From the NCBI GenBank assembly GCA_022845895.1, contig AP025573.1, positions 592,501 to 656,500 of the forward strand: 64,000 bases of DNA, read 5' to 3'. This document shows positions 1 through 11,271 of the stretch, piece by piece. Each line of letters begins with the position of its first letter. Within the stretch, counting starts at the first letter, position 1. Position numbers and translations under genes: made by a program. The notes below the pieces were generated by a model. That model saw only the letters and a list, made by a program, of their open reading frames with translations, was not told where the DNA came from and searched no databases. This DNA comes from Lachnospiraceae bacterium (GTDB taxonomy: Bacteria; Bacillota; Clostridia; Lachnospirales; Lachnospiraceae).

Positions 1-2187
<2,187 letters not shown>

Positions 2188-2257
2188 AATGATGGTGGAC
2201 AGGTAATGGATGGAGAGATTTCTTGTATGCAGTTTTGAAGGTACATGTAAGGACCTC

Positions 2258-2288
2258 TTGCATAGGAAAAGGTGCAAGGGGATATAAT
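2258..2288 (+). promoter_or_regulatory. possible promoter of tRNA-Asn
   Basis: TTGCAT (2258-2263) and TATAAT (2283-2288) are separated by 19 bp and lie just before tRNA-Asn. The -10 is perfect but the spacer is long. A short inverted repeat (CTTGCA/TGCAAG) overlaps the -35, so the site may instead be part of rRNA processing. Confidence 0.35.
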
Positions 2289-2298
2289 AATATGGTGG

Positions 2299-2370
2299 TC
2301 CTCGATAGCTCAGCGGTAGAGCATTCGGCTGTTAACCGAAGGGTCGTTGGTTCAAACCCAACTCGGGGAG
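2299..2370 (+). tRNA. tRNA-Asn (GTT)
   Basis: A complete cloverleaf is visible. The acceptor stem is TCCTCGA/TCGGGGA with one G-T pair, the anticodon loop is CTGTTAA with anticodon GTT, and the T-loop is TTCAAAC. The discriminator base is G and CCA is not encoded. It follows the 23S gene directly. Confidence 0.95.
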
Positions 2371-2377
2371 TTAAGAA

Positions 2378-2408
2378 AAACCTGTAAACGTCATCGTTTG
2401 CAGGTTTT
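2378..2408 (+). terminator. rho-independent terminator after tRNA-Asn
   Basis: A 13-bp stem (AAACCTGTAAACG pairing with CGTTTGCAGGTTT, one G-U) with a short TCAT loop runs into a T tract. It closes the rRNA-tRNA transcription unit. Confidence 0.85.
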
Positions 2409-2498
2409 TTATGTAAAAAGAAAACAGATTATTGTAAGAATTACGACTGAAAGATATAATGATAGTTATAAATTAGAAGTTGTAGAGAGGAATCCATT

Positions 2499-2753
2499 AT
2501 GGAAAAATTAGATAATATGTTGAATATCGGGAAAGAAATGAAAGCAAAACTTTTTTCTATTGGGATACGCTCATCGGAGGACTTGATTCGATTAGGTAGT
2601 AAAGAGATATTTGTACAATTAAAGGAACGATATCCTAATGTTTGTTTAGTTCACTTATATGCATTACAGGGTGCGATTCTTAATGTTGAATATGATAAAC
2701 TTCCTGATGAAGTGAAAGTGGATTTAAAGCAATTTAGTGACGGGTTAAAATAA
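2499..2753 (+). CDS. TfoX C-terminal domain protein
   Basis: This 84-residue protein matches the stand-alone TfoX/Sxy C-terminal domain: an N-terminal 'LNIGKEMKAKL' helix, a 'GIRSSEDLIRLG' helix-hairpin-helix-like turn, and a 'LYALQGAILNV' helix near residues 53-63. In this family the domain occurs alone or behind a TfoX N-terminal domain, and in Firmicutes its role is unknown. The start is set by AGAGAGG about 10 nt upstream. Its codons are AT-rich compared with genes further right. It stands alone between the tRNA terminator and a decayed ABC cassette. Family assignment is fairly sure; function is not. Confidence 0.75.
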   Translation: MEKLDNMLNIGKEMKAKLFSIGIRSSEDLIRLGSKEIFVQLKERYPNVCLVHLYALQGAILNVEYDKLPDEVKVDLKQFSDGLK

Positions 2754-2807
2754 TTTAATAGATACGTAAAAATAGAAAAAACATCCATAACTAATTTATT
2801 TACAGTT

Positions 2808-3107
2808 ATGATTAACAAACTTCAGACTATGCTTCAATTCATGACCGAGAGTCTGTTGATTATGATTCTTGCATTTGTGCTTTCCTTCGGAGTGGCAAAG
2901 AGTGCGATACCAGTAATCAGAGAGAATGTGAAAAGCAGTATCAGCCAGCAGCAGAAGGCAGGCTCGGATGAATCCAGGCAAGCTGCCGCAAGCAATCAGG
3001 AACTCCAGTTTGAGATTGGTATTAAACAGTGTCTCTATGTGTTTTTCATGGTCGTGCTTATTACTGGGGGAGCGGTTTTTATCTCACGTTTACCGTATTT
3101 CGGCTAA
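2808..3107 (+). pseudogene. C-terminal remnant of FtsX-type ABC permease
   Basis: From about residue 13 the reading frame matches the last quarter of an FtsX/MacB-type permease: a membrane segment 'SLLIMILAFVLSFGVA', a charged loop rich in Q and S, and a final membrane segment 'CLYVFFMVVLITGGAVFI'. The first dozen codons do not look like permease, and there is no good ribosome-binding site. About 300 upstream residues (the first membrane segment and the large extracellular domain) are missing. It sits 44 bp before an intact ATPase gene, the position a permease gene would hold in a Vex-like cassette. I read it as the 3' end left after a deletion. Confidence 0.7.
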
Positions 3108-3151
3108 GACCAAAGACTATTTTATCGTCAATGAGTTAGGAGGGGTATTGT

Positions 3152-3808
3152 ATGGCCATTATGCAAGTCAAAGAAGTAACATATTGCTACACGTCGGGCA
3201 GACCGGTTTTAAAGGGCGTGAATATGACTTTGGAAGCGGGGAAGGTGTATGTCATTCTGGGACCGTCCGGCTGTGGAAAAACAACGCTGCTCTCGCTCAT
3301 GGGCGGACTGGATATTCCGTCGAGCGGACAGATTTTGTTTCATAATCAGGATATTGCTCAGATTGGACTGGGAGTGCATCGGCGTAAGGATGTAGCGTTT
3401 ATTTTTCAGAACTATAATTTAATTGATTATATGACACCGAAGGAAAATGTGGAATTAACAGCAGTATCAGATCCCGTATCTATGCTGAAGCAGGTAGGAT
3501 TAACCGATATTGAGATGAAACGCAGCGTACTGAAGCTGTCAGGAGGACAGCAGCAACGTGTGGCGATTGCCCGGGCTTTGGCTTCCGAAGCACCGATTAT
3601 CTTAGCCGATGAGCCGACTGGAAATCTCGACGAGCAAACTTCGGCGGAAATCACCAGATTGCTGAAAGAAAAGGCCAGAAACTTTCATAAATGCGTTGTA
3701 ATCGTCAGCCACTCTAAAGAGGTTGCTAAACAGTCCGATCAGGTATTTCGCTTATCTGATGGGAAAATCAGTGTATTTAATCAGGAGCAGTACTCGGAAG
3801 AGGTATGA
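3152..3808 (+). CDS. ABC transporter ATP-binding protein (MacB/Vex type)
   Basis: This complete 218-residue ATPase has Walker [10 protein letters not shown] (37-45), Q-loop Q86, signature LSGGQ (129-133), Walker B IILADEP (149-155) and switch His187 in VSHS. The 'NLDEQTS' after Walker B is typical of MacB/LolD-like ATPases that drive FtsX permeases. GGAGGGG about 10 nt ahead fixes the start. Its own permeases are broken on both sides. Two intact FtsX permeases without an ATPase lie 2 kb downstream (5906-8775), so this protein may energise them in trans; that is inference. The substrate is unknown. Confidence 0.88.
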   Translation: MAIMQVKEVTYCYTSGRPVLKGVNMTLEAGKVYVILGPSGCGKTTLLSLMGGLDIPSSGQILFHNQDIAQIGLGVHRRKDVAFIFQNYNLIDYMTPKENVELTAVSDPVSMLKQVGLTDIEMKRSVLKLSGGQQQRVAIARALASEAPIILADEPTGNLDEQTSAEITRLLKEKARNFHKCVVIVSHSKEVAKQSDQVFRLSDGKISVFNQEQYSEEV

Positions 3809-3915
3809 GCATGGCCAAGAAGAATACCAATCAGAGGCTGAGAAGTCTGCTGAAGAGATCGGTGGTTCATCGAGTCCATCTTGCCATTATATTATTCCAA
3901 TCGGATTACTTCTGA
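3805..3915 (+). pseudogene. N-terminal remnant of second ABC permease
   Basis: The frame starts at an ATG overlapping the ATPase stop (ATGA), as in translationally coupled ABC operons, and reads [19 protein letters not shown] followed by the beginning of a hydrophobic stretch. It then stops at codon 37. A positively charged N-terminus before the first membrane segment is what an FtsX permease should show. The rest of the gene is absent. With the upstream remnant it shows that the original permease-ATPase-permease cassette has decayed. Confidence 0.55.
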
Positions 3916-3971
3916 TATCAGTATGATGAGTACATAAGAGCTATAGATCAGAATTTTTCAAGGAGAAAAAT

Positions 3972-4121
3972 ATGAAAAACAAATATCCAACTTCGATACT
4001 TTATGGAATAGCTGCTATTATTTTTATAATTCTCGGAATATCTCGGCATGAAGTGATTTGGTTTATACTCGGTTGTGCATGTGTTATTTTTAGCGGAAGT
4101 AATGCTGTCAAAAAGAAATAA
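3972..4121 (+). CDS. small membrane protein, 49 aa
   Basis: The product is a 49-residue protein with two predicted membrane helices: residues about 9-22 (LYGIAAIIFIILG) and about 27-41 (VIWFILGCACVIFSG), with a basic C-terminus ending KKK. AAGGAGAAAAAT just upstream is a good ribosome-binding site. I do not recognise a family. It follows the decayed ABC cassette. Confidence 0.55.
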   Translation: MKNKYPTSILYGIAAIIFIILGISRHEVIWFILGCACVIFSGSNAVKKK

Positions 4122-4346
4122 ACACAGGATTGACCAGGCTACGCAAAAAGGTGTTCATGTCGATACGATGAATTTTCCCTGTGTGGTCGGTTAAGCGAAA
4201 GCTGTAGAATCAATGAAAAGTAAGAAACAAGAGGCAATATCCATCTGTACTAAATAAGTTTTGCACCTCATAAAAGCGCTTGTCAGGCAGTTGGTCGAAT
4301 GTTATTCTTTTCATAGGAAGTAGAATTGGAAAGTGAGGCGGACGAT

Positions 4347-5198
4347 ATGAAAACGATCAGATTATTGTATCCCGACTATGTGAGCGGGGGATTAGAAACA
4401 TATTATTTTGGAGCGAACTTATTGGCACATATTCTGCCCGCGAATGACAATCAGCCGACAATCAGAGTAGAAATCGCACCGCCTGACGGAATAGATAAAC
4501 GTATAACAGAAGGCATCTATGCAAAAGAGGAGGTACTTGCCGGTATTCAGAATGCTATGGAAAAGATTGAAGCAGAAGACCCGGATAAAATCATCACTAT
4601 CGGCGGTAACTGTATGGTGTCTCAGGCTCCGTTCGATTATCTGCATGGGAAGTACAAGGACACAGGCATTATATGGATTGATGCACACCCAGATGTCTCT
4701 ACTGTAAGAGACGGCTATCCAAATGCGCATGCTATGGTGCTTGGCTCCTTAATGGGGCATGGTGACAGCGCGCTGGCAGATATGATGAAAAATGAAAAGT
4801 TTAAAGCAGATGATATATTGTATGTAGGTCTGCAGGATTTGCATGATTATCAGAGAAAATTCTTGGATGATATGGGCGTGGATTACAAAATCCAGAAAGA
4901 AGAGCCTGTTTCTAATGAAGAAATACTTACATTTATAAAAAAATTTTCCCATATATTGGTTCATTTTGACATAGATGTATTGGACGAGCGTCTATTTCAC
5001 TCTACTTATTTTGCAAACCAGGAGTTAGCCGGAGACGGATCTGGGGGTGGCAGACTGACCATGGAGAATCTGACAAAGATTCTTCATTGCATTGCCGATA
5101 ATTCTGAAGTGGTTGGATTTACCGTTGCGGAGTATCTTCCATTTGACGAGCATAAGCTTCACAAGATGCTTGCGGGAATTAATATATTTACGGAATAG
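4347..5198 (+). CDS. arginase/agmatinase-fold protein
   Basis: This 283-residue protein has the ureohydrolase metal motifs: GGNC (86-89), DAHPD (112-116) and HFDIDVLD with Asp208 and Asp210. Canonical arginases, agmatinases and formimidoglutamases have GGDH at the first site, where the His binds Mn. Here Cys89 stands at that position, so either the metal site differs or the enzyme belongs to the less studied branch of arginase-like proteins. The likely chemistry is hydrolysis of a guanidino or similar C-N bond in the cytoplasm. A TTG 21 bp upstream is in frame, but the ATG is preferred. An HD hydrolase follows after 67 bp. The substrate is unknown. Confidence 0.8.
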   Translation: MKTIRLLYPDYVSGGLETYYFGANLLAHILPANDNQPTIRVEIAPPDGIDKRITEGIYAKEEVLAGIQNAMEKIEAEDPDKIITIGGNCMVSQAPFDYLHGKYKDTGIIWIDAHPDVSTVRDGYPNAHAMVLGSLMGHGDSALADMMKNEKFKADDILYVGLQDLHDYQRKFLDDMGVDYKIQKEEPVSNEEILTFIKKFSHILVHFDIDVLDERLFHSTYFANQELAGDGSGGGRLTMENLTKILHCIADNSEVVGFTVAEYLPFDEHKLHKMLAGINIFTE

Positions 5199-5265
5199 CA
5201 AATATACTCTGCTGGAAATGGGCAGGACGAAAGAAACGTAGATGCAGAATGGAAGGAGGATGCCA

Positions 5266-5865
5266 ATGTATCCAAAGAAAGAAATCGCATTATCTGAGTT
5301 AGAAATTGCAGGAAAAATGAATCCCGGACCATGGACGGACCATTCTAAGAATGTCGCAAAAGCGGCCAGTCTGATAGCAGAGCATTGCGAAGGCCTGGAT
5401 AGCGAAAAAGCTTTTGTATGCGGAATGCTGCATGATATCGGGAGACGAACAGGCATCGCTGCTGTGAGGCATATAATTGACGGTTATGATTATGCAATGT
5501 CTAAGGGATGGGATGAAGCCGCGAGAATCTGTCTGACCCATTCTTTTCCAGTTAAGGATATTGGTGCAGATATCGGGAAAAAGGATATTACTGATAGACA
5601 GTATGACTTCATCAGGGATTATCTTAACAACCTTGACTATGATGATTACGACAAACTGATTATCCTTAGTGATGCACTTGCAGATGCGAACGGTTTTTGC
5701 ATTTTAGAAAAAAGGTTTATCGATACGACACGAAGATACGGCATATATCCTTTTTCAATTGAACGCTGGAATAAGACATACGAATATAAGGATTACTTTG
5801 AGAAGATGACAGGAAGATCTATCTACATGCTGTTGCCTGATATTGAAAAATGCATCTATTTATAA
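5266..5865 (+). CDS. HD-domain phosphohydrolase
   Basis: This 199-residue HD-superfamily protein shows an early His (WTDHSKNVAKAA), the HD pair in 'GMLHDIGRR', a later 'LTHSF', and an Asp in 'LIILSDALAD'. These are the metal ligands expected for phosphohydrolase activity on a nucleotide or similar phosphate ester. GGAAGGAGG lies about 6 nt before the ATG at 5266, which decides between three in-frame ATGs. It is probably co-transcribed with the arginase-like gene. The substrate cannot be read from the sequence. Confidence 0.82.
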   Translation: MYPKKEIALSELEIAGKMNPGPWTDHSKNVAKAASLIAEHCEGLDSEKAFVCGMLHDIGRRTGIAAVRHIIDGYDYAMSKGWDEAARICLTHSFPVKDIGADIGKKDITDRQYDFIRDYLNNLDYDDYDKLIILSDALADANGFCILEKRFIDTTRRYGIYPFSIERWNKTYEYKDYFEKMTGRSIYMLLPDIEKCIYL

Positions 5866-5905
5866 ACATATATGGGTACTGTCCTGACAGCAAGGGGGAA
5901 TCCGT

Positions 5906-7396
5906 GTGGGAATTATAAAAAGAGCCTGCCTTTATATCACGAGAAAAAAGGTGAGGACCCTTATCATGTTTGCAATTATTATGAGCATGAGCCTATTCAT
6001 GCTAGCAGCCATATCAATCCGGTCCGGCGCATCTGAGGCGGCGGATGACATCCGCAAGACTATCTCGACAGGGCTTGTTATGACTATGGCTGAGATTCCC
6101 GGTGACCAGGTGTTCAAGCTCGTTCCGGATGATAAAGGAGAGATGGTCCGTACTTTAAAAGTGCCACTGCTCACACGCTCGCATCTTGAGGAGCTTCTGG
6201 ATATCGATGGGGTGGAAGGGTATTATACGAACCAGGGATTTGAGACAGCCTACACCGGACTGGAGCTTCATCCTGGAGGTTATACGAGCACGCTCGAAGA
6301 GGCAGAGAAGCAGGGCCCTGAAAACCAGGCTGGTTGGACGGAGGAAGATATAGCCAGCAATGAAACATATGCACATGCCAATGGGTTCTATATCGTGAAT
6401 GAGGGAAAGTGGCATCCCTTTTTTACGAATGGGGCCTTGGAATTGACCGCAGGAAGGCATATTGAAGAAGGGGACAGCGCTAAGGCCGTCATATCAGAGG
6501 AGATGGCGGAGAGAAACGGGCTGCAGATCGGGGATGAAATAGAAGCGTATAACTTTGATTTTATTAGTGGGGAACGGTATGGGTCTGCTTTTAAAACGGA
6601 GGTTGTCGGCCTGTTCAAGATTAATTTCCAGCAGGATCTGTCAAACTGGACATCAGAGGATCAGATACTGGATAATGTCGTCTTCACAGACACATATATG
6701 CGCTATTGGGCGCAGTCTGAGTATAATACCTATTATGGGCGTCAGGTGCTTGGCCGTGAGAGCTATGATATATTGGATAACCTAACTCTATATGTAGAGG
6801 AACCGAGGATGCTTGGACAGGTGAAAGAAAAGCTTATGGATATGGCTTCCGTAGATTGGAGCTATTATAGCTTTAAGGAATATGACCGTGATTATAAAGC
6901 TGCCGCTGGACCGCTGAATAAGCTGGCCAGATTGTCCACAATCCTGGCGGCAGTCATGGCCGTGGGGCTGGGAGTGATCCTGTCGCTGGTTTTGGCCATA
7001 TGGATGAGGAGCAGGCAGCGGGAGATAGCGGTATTCAGTTCGCTGGGAATCACCAGACGCAAGATATTGGCCCAGATTGTTCTTGAATGCTGTATCATCG
7101 CAGCAATCGCATTTGTGGCCGCAGGCATACTTGCAAGACCGATGGCCGCGCTGGCAGATGATGTGGTATCTGGCTCGGTAAACGAAGATATCGGAAATAT
7201 GCCGTATGAAGTGGAGATCAATGAGGGGTCCGGCAGCATAGCGGTTAATAAGGTGCCTTCCGAACGGATGGCACTGGAGTATCATCTGACACCGGAGGCG
7301 GCAGGGGGCGTATTTCTCGTCATACTGGCGGTCATTCTTATCTCTGTCATAGCCTCCTGCCGGCGGATGATCGGCAGGAGGCCGAAGATACTCTGA
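5906..7396 (+). CDS. FtsX-like ABC transporter permease 1
   Basis: This 496-residue permease has the MacB/FtsX layout: one membrane helix near the N-terminus (residues about 17-38), a large extracellular domain to about 340, and three C-terminal helices. Between helices 2 and 3 is the 'RQREIAVFSSLGITRRKI' coupling segment that touches an ATPase. The start is GTG with AAGGGGG upstream. A second permease follows after 14 bp, and the pair matches the Vex1/Vex3 arrangement. No ATPase gene lies between or next to them; the nearest is at 3152-3808. Export of a peptide or lipid-like substrate is typical of the family, but the substrate here is unknown. Confidence 0.87.
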   Translation: MGIIKRACLYITRKKVRTLIMFAIIMSMSLFMLAAISIRSGASEAADDIRKTISTGLVMTMAEIPGDQVFKLVPDDKGEMVRTLKVPLLTRSHLEELLDIDGVEGYYTNQGFETAYTGLELHPGGYTSTLEEAEKQGPENQAGWTEEDIASNETYAHANGFYIVNEGKWHPFFTNGALELTAGRHIEEGDSAKAVISEEMAERNGLQIGDEIEAYNFDFISGERYGSAFKTEVVGLFKINFQQDLSNWTSEDQILDNVVFTDTYMRYWAQSEYNTYYGRQVLGRESYDILDNLTLYVEEPRMLGQVKEKLMDMASVDWSYYSFKEYDRDYKAAAGPLNKLARLSTILAAVMAVGLGVILSLVLAIWMRSRQREIAVFSSLGITRRKILAQIVLECCIIAAIAFVAAGILARPMAALADDVVSGSVNEDIGNMPYEVEINEGSGSIAVNKVPSERMALEYHLTPEAAGGVFLVILAVILISVIASCRRMIGRRPKIL

Positions 7397-7410
7397 AAGG
7401 AGGGGAAAGC

Positions 7411-8775
7411 ATGGGAGCATGGCGAAGGGCATTTCTGTATCTTACCAGAAAAACGGGAAAAAGTGTCCTCCTCTTCATCACCTTTCTGACTATCATGACG
7501 CTTGTGCTGCTGGACTTGGCGGTCAACCGCTCATCAGAAGAAGCTGCCGCCAGGCTGCGGGAAGAGATGGGGGGATATTTTAAGATAGCAGTGGATTATG
7601 AGAAGATGAACATCCGGCAGCAGGTGGACCAGACCCTGATAGACAAGGTTATGCAGGCTGGCGGCATCGAATCATACAATGCTATGTGCACCTATTATCT
7701 GCCATTGCCGGAACTGACGCTCACACCCGGCAGATTTACGATGGAAGGAGACAGCAAGGCGCAGCAGGCCAGATTCCTGGGCAATACAGACAGCAGCCTG
7801 CATGAGTCCTTTGTGCTAGACATCCTGACGCTTGAAGAGGGGCGGCATATTAAGCCGTCGGACAGAGGGAAGGCACTCGTATCCAAGGAGCTGGCCCTGG
7901 CAAATGATATCCGGACAGGAGACACGGTATCGGTAGACGTTACAGGGGAGGGCAGCGGAGACGGCAGCCAGACTGGGGCGGATATCACGTTAGAGGTAGC
8001 GGGGATCTTCGATGAGATGCAGAAAAGTGACAGAAGCGAAACTACGCCAGAATGCGACCTGCCGGCAAACTTTATCTTTATTGATGAAACGACCGGCATG
8101 AGGATTGCAGACATGCTTCAAGGCAGGTCCGATACTGTATTTAACAGTGGTGCCGCCTTTTTTGTGAAAGATCCGAAGGAACTGGAAGCGGTTACGGAAC
8201 AGGTAAGAGGAATGGAGGGCATCGACTGGAAATCATTAAAAATGTCTGCCAACAATACCGCCTACCAGAAAAGCGTGGAGCCTCTGGAACGGCTGGCCGG
8301 CATGACATCCCTTGCCGTATGGCTGATTATAGCTGTCAGCGCTGTTCTTCTTGCTCTGCTGCTGACGCTTTGGGAGCGTGACCGGATACATGAAGCCGGA
8401 GTGCTGATGTCTTTCGGCGTCTCGAAGAAGAATATCTTCTGGCAGCATTTACTGGAATGTACGTGCATATTCCTGGCTGCGTACTGCCTGTCTGCCGTAA
8501 TCGCCCTGCCGCTGTCAGGAAAAGCGGGCGATATGCTCTACGAGAATGCCATGTCCAGGACAGAGGGAGACGAGACGCAGCCCCATGGACATACGTATGA
8601 TTTGGACTATGCACAACTGGCAGAGGTAGAGGCCCGACCGGACATGGGAATCAGTCCGGCCGCGGCCGCGGTATCCGGACTTGCCGGGATATCCGTAGTT
8701 ATCGTGTCAGTTGGAGCGTCATTTCTTGTGATAGCAAGGTGCAAACCGCGGGAGCTGCTTACGCTTATGGAGTGA
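7411..8775 (+). CDS. FtsX-like ABC transporter permease 2
   Basis: This 454-residue permease has the same layout as its upstream neighbour: an N-terminal helix (VLLFITFLTIMTLVLLDLAV), an extracellular domain to about residue 290, three C-terminal helices, and the coupling segment 'RDRIHEAGVLMSFGVSKK'. GGAGGGG stands before the ATG, and the 14-bp gap indicates one mRNA with permease 1. The two permeases are divergent, so they probably form a heterodimer. Their ATPase must come from elsewhere, possibly the gene at 3152. Confidence 0.87.
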   Translation: MGAWRRAFLYLTRKTGKSVLLFITFLTIMTLVLLDLAVNRSSEEAAARLREEMGGYFKIAVDYEKMNIRQQVDQTLIDKVMQAGGIESYNAMCTYYLPLPELTLTPGRFTMEGDSKAQQARFLGNTDSSLHESFVLDILTLEEGRHIKPSDRGKALVSKELALANDIRTGDTVSVDVTGEGSGDGSQTGADITLEVAGIFDEMQKSDRSETTPECDLPANFIFIDETTGMRIADMLQGRSDTVFNSGAAFFVKDPKELEAVTEQVRGMEGIDWKSLKMSANNTAYQKSVEPLERLAGMTSLAVWLIIAVSAVLLALLLTLWERDRIHEAGVLMSFGVSKKNIFWQHLLECTCIFLAAYCLSAVIALPLSGKAGDMLYENAMSRTEGDETQPHGHTYDLDYAQLAEVEARPDMGISPAAAAVSGLAGISVVIVSVGASFLVIARCKPRELLTLME

Positions 8776-8800
8776 TACGAAAGCATATACTTATGAAAGG

Positions 8801-9703
8801 TCAGTCCTCCATCGTAATGGTAAGCGTTGTGCCGTCGATGTGGATAGGAAGAAAGCTATAGCCGGAGGACTTCAGATCCTCGGGGTTCCAGTGGTCCAGC
8901 ATCAGATAGAAGGTGCCGTCTTTTTGGAATACATACGTACTCTGTCCGTAGAAAGTCATCCTGCCATCCTTGCCGCAGCACGGGTTGTCGATCAGCTTCC
9001 AGCCGGTCTGGATATTGCCGGATATGCCATAGAGGGCGCTGTTGGGATTCCAGCCGGTACAGCCTGAGGTAATCATATAATACAGGCCTTCATGGAAGAA
9101 GACGGCGGGCGCTTCCCGCTCCTGTTCGATAAAGGCTTTCGTGCAGACCCCAGTCAGCCCGGTATAATCGTCCGTAAGCTGTGAAATGCGCAATGTCTTG
9201 TTCCAATCGGAGCTGTGGATCAGATAAGCAGTATCATCCGTATCCTGAAAAACGGTCAAGTCCCGGCAGTCGGAACGGTTCGGAGTCACACTGTAAAGAT
9301 AGGCAAAAGGTCCCGTGGGTGAGTCTGAGACAGCGACTCCGGCGCGGGCGGCCGTATAGTCAGCAGTGTCGATATGCATCCACATGACGAATCTCCCGGT
9401 CTTTTTGTTGTAGATCACCTTGGGACGCTCGCATACACGGTCCTTGTACAAATCGCTGGATGGATTATCGGAAGCGGGCAGGGCAAGCCCTTCATACTTC
9501 CAATCGTGCAGGTCAGAAGAAGAGTAGCAGGAGATGCCGATAAAGTCTACCCGGATATCGCCGGAAGGAGCGACAGAGGTACTGCCGTTCTTATTCTCGC
9601 CATACCAGTAATACGTACCGTCATGCTGCAGTATCATTCCTCCATGGGCCTGTATGGAATTTCCGTCGGTGTCATGCCATAGTGTTCTGTTTATATTTGC
9701 CAT
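8801..9703 (-). CDS. GH43-like glycoside hydrolase, no signal peptide
   Basis: The 300-residue product begins 'HDTDGNSIQAHGGMIL' and has repeated 'YYWYGEN' and 'YLMLDHW' blades typical of five-bladed beta-propeller glycosidases of the GH43 type, particularly the branch acting on galactan-like or arabinofuranosyl substrates. A second-blade 'ERPKVIYN' and a later 'REAPAVFFHEGLYYM' carry acidic residues expected of the active site. There is no signal peptide, so it should act in the cytoplasm on imported oligosaccharides. No sugar transporter gene is next to it, and it is convergent with the permease pair. The exact subfamily and substrate are uncertain. Confidence 0.78.
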   Translation of the reverse strand: MANINRTLWHDTDGNSIQAHGGMILQHDGTYYWYGENKNGSTSVAPSGDIRVDFIGISCYSSSDLHDWKYEGLALPASDNPSSDLYKDRVCERPKVIYNKKTGRFVMWMHIDTADYTAARAGVAVSDSPTGPFAYLYSVTPNRSDCRDLTVFQDTDDTAYLIHSSDWNKTLRISQLTDDYTGLTGVCTKAFIEQEREAPAVFFHEGLYYMITSGCTGWNPNSALYGISGNIQTGWKLIDNPCCGKDGRMTFYGQSTYVFQKDGTFYLMLDHWNPEDLKSSGYSFLPIHIDGTTLTITMED

Positions 9704-9832
9704 AATAATTATGCCTTCCTTTTCCAGATTTATTGTAATATAAAGTTTTGTTAAGATAGATGCCTTTAAGCTTGATTACTCAGAGTGTAATAACGCGTCT
9801 TGAATGGCTGTCATCCAGATCATCACGGTATC

Positions 9833-10402
9833 TTATGAGGGAAGAAGGGTATATAGCAGGGTTCCCACAATCCCTGAACCGAATATGACAGCGATGGGGC
9901 TGATTCTATATCTGCGCAGCAAGAAGAGAGAGACAAGGAACAGCATACACTCTACTATGCGGAAATTGCTGAGTTTTATGCTGGTTAGTGCACTCTGAAA
10001 CAGGGCCAGAAGCAGGATGGACAGACCGGCGCCTGCAATCATTGCAACTATGGCCGGACGCAGGCCGGACAGAATCCCCTGCATGCCCTTCATGCTCCTA
10101 TATCTCATGTAAAGGCAGGACAACAGCAGTACGATGATGAACGAAGGGAGGATACATCCTAACGTGCAGATGATAGCTCCTGGAAGACCGGCGACCTGCT
10201 GTCCAACAAAAGTGGCGGAGTTGATGGCAATCGGTCCCGGCGTCATCTCGGCGATGGTAATCAAATCAGCAAACTGGCTCAGCTCCATCCAGTGGTGTGT
10301 CTCTACAATCTCGTTCTGGATGAGCGGCACAGCCGCATAGCCGCCTCCAAAGCTGAACAGCCCGACCTGGAAGAAGCTTAAGAATAACTGCAGGTAGATC
10401 AT
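9833..10402 (-). CDS. chromate transporter, second half-protein
   Basis: This 189-residue membrane protein of the CHR family has the signature 'FSFGGGYAAVPLIQNEIV' near the N-terminus and 'ITIAEMTPGPIAINSATFVG' after it, followed by five or so hydrophobic segments. Short CHR proteins work as pairs of oppositely oriented halves. The partner gene is directly upstream, and its stop overlaps this start by 4 nt (ATGA). The family is named for chromate efflux in proteobacteria; in anaerobic Firmicutes the true substrate is not established. Confidence 0.88.
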   Translation of the reverse strand: MIYLQLFLSFFQVGLFSFGGGYAAVPLIQNEIVETHHWMELSQFADLITIAEMTPGPIAINSATFVGQQVAGLPGAIICTLGCILPSFIIVLLLSCLYMRYRSMKGMQGILSGLRPAIVAMIAGAGLSILLLALFQSALTSIKLSNFRIVECMLFLVSLFLLRRYRISPIAVIFGSGIVGTLLYTLLPS

Positions 10403-11001
10403 GGCTGTCCCCCTCCTGTCTTAGTTTTGGAATTATCACGGCGGTCTGCCAGGCAGACCCGGATGAAGCCGACAGCACCGCAGAGGAGAATGATTACAGC
10501 AGCGCCTACGTTAAAAAAGTAGGAAGCGATAAAAGCCACTGCCATAAGCCCTATCCAGAGAATACTTTTCGTCTTTATTATATTTCCGGCAAGTGAGAAC
10601 ACGACATCAAAGATTACAGCCGCGACCCCGGCCCGCATCACCTGGAGAGCGACAGCGATGTAGCGATTATCCCTGAACTGGTTATAGAACAATGCTATGA
10701 CCGAGATGATGACGAGCGGAGGTATGATTGTTGCAACGGTACATACAAAAGCGCCTGCAAATCTTTTCATCCGATACCCTATCACGATAGAAGCATTTAC
10801 CGCCAGGGCTCCGGGAGCAGACTGTGCAATGGCGGTCATATCCAGCATTTCGTCTTCTGTAATCCAGTGAAGTTCCTCGACAAACTTTTTACGCATCATT
10901 GTGATGATGACAAATCCTCCGCCAAAGGTACAGGCACTTATAATCAGATTGGTAAAGAATAATTTGCGATATATATAGATACTGCTGAGATTATCTGCCA
11001 T
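10399..11001 (-). CDS. chromate transporter, first half-protein
   Basis: This 200-residue CHR-family membrane protein has 'ACTFGGGFVIITMMRKKFVEEL' split over residues 21-42, 'DMTAIAQSAPGALAVNASIVIG' after it, and several hydrophobic helices. It is the first gene of a two-gene operon with a 4-nt overlap to the second half. GGAGAAGGAGG upstream supports the start. The pair lies between a glycosidase and a chemoreceptor, with no regulator next to it. Chromate transport is an inherited family label, not shown here. Confidence 0.88.
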   Translation of the reverse strand: MADNLSSIYIYRKLFFTNLIISACTFGGGFVIITMMRKKFVEELHWITEDEMLDMTAIAQSAPGALAVNASIVIGYRMKRFAGAFVCTVATIIPPLVIISVIALFYNQFRDNRYIAVALQVMRAGVAAVIFDVVFSLAGNIIKTKSILWIGLMAVAFIASYFFNVGAAVIILLCGAVGFIRVCLADRRDNSKTKTGGGQP

Positions 11002-11271
11002 TTTGCAGCCTCCTTCTCCTTAGATTTTCCATGTCAGTAACTGGCTGCGAGGGATATCCGCAGCTCTTCCTATGGAATGCGGTCGAAGCTTATAAAGCTT
11101 CTGATATCATATCAAATTTTATGGAAAAACTCTACGGGTAAAAACAAAGTGAGTAAATTTGAGTGGAAAGAGTGTGTTGTAAAGGCGCTCATCGTCTCAA
11201 CAGTTGTTATTTTTTATCAGATTCTGCCGAAATATATAATAAGGTCTCATAATAAATCGGAGGAATCTAAG

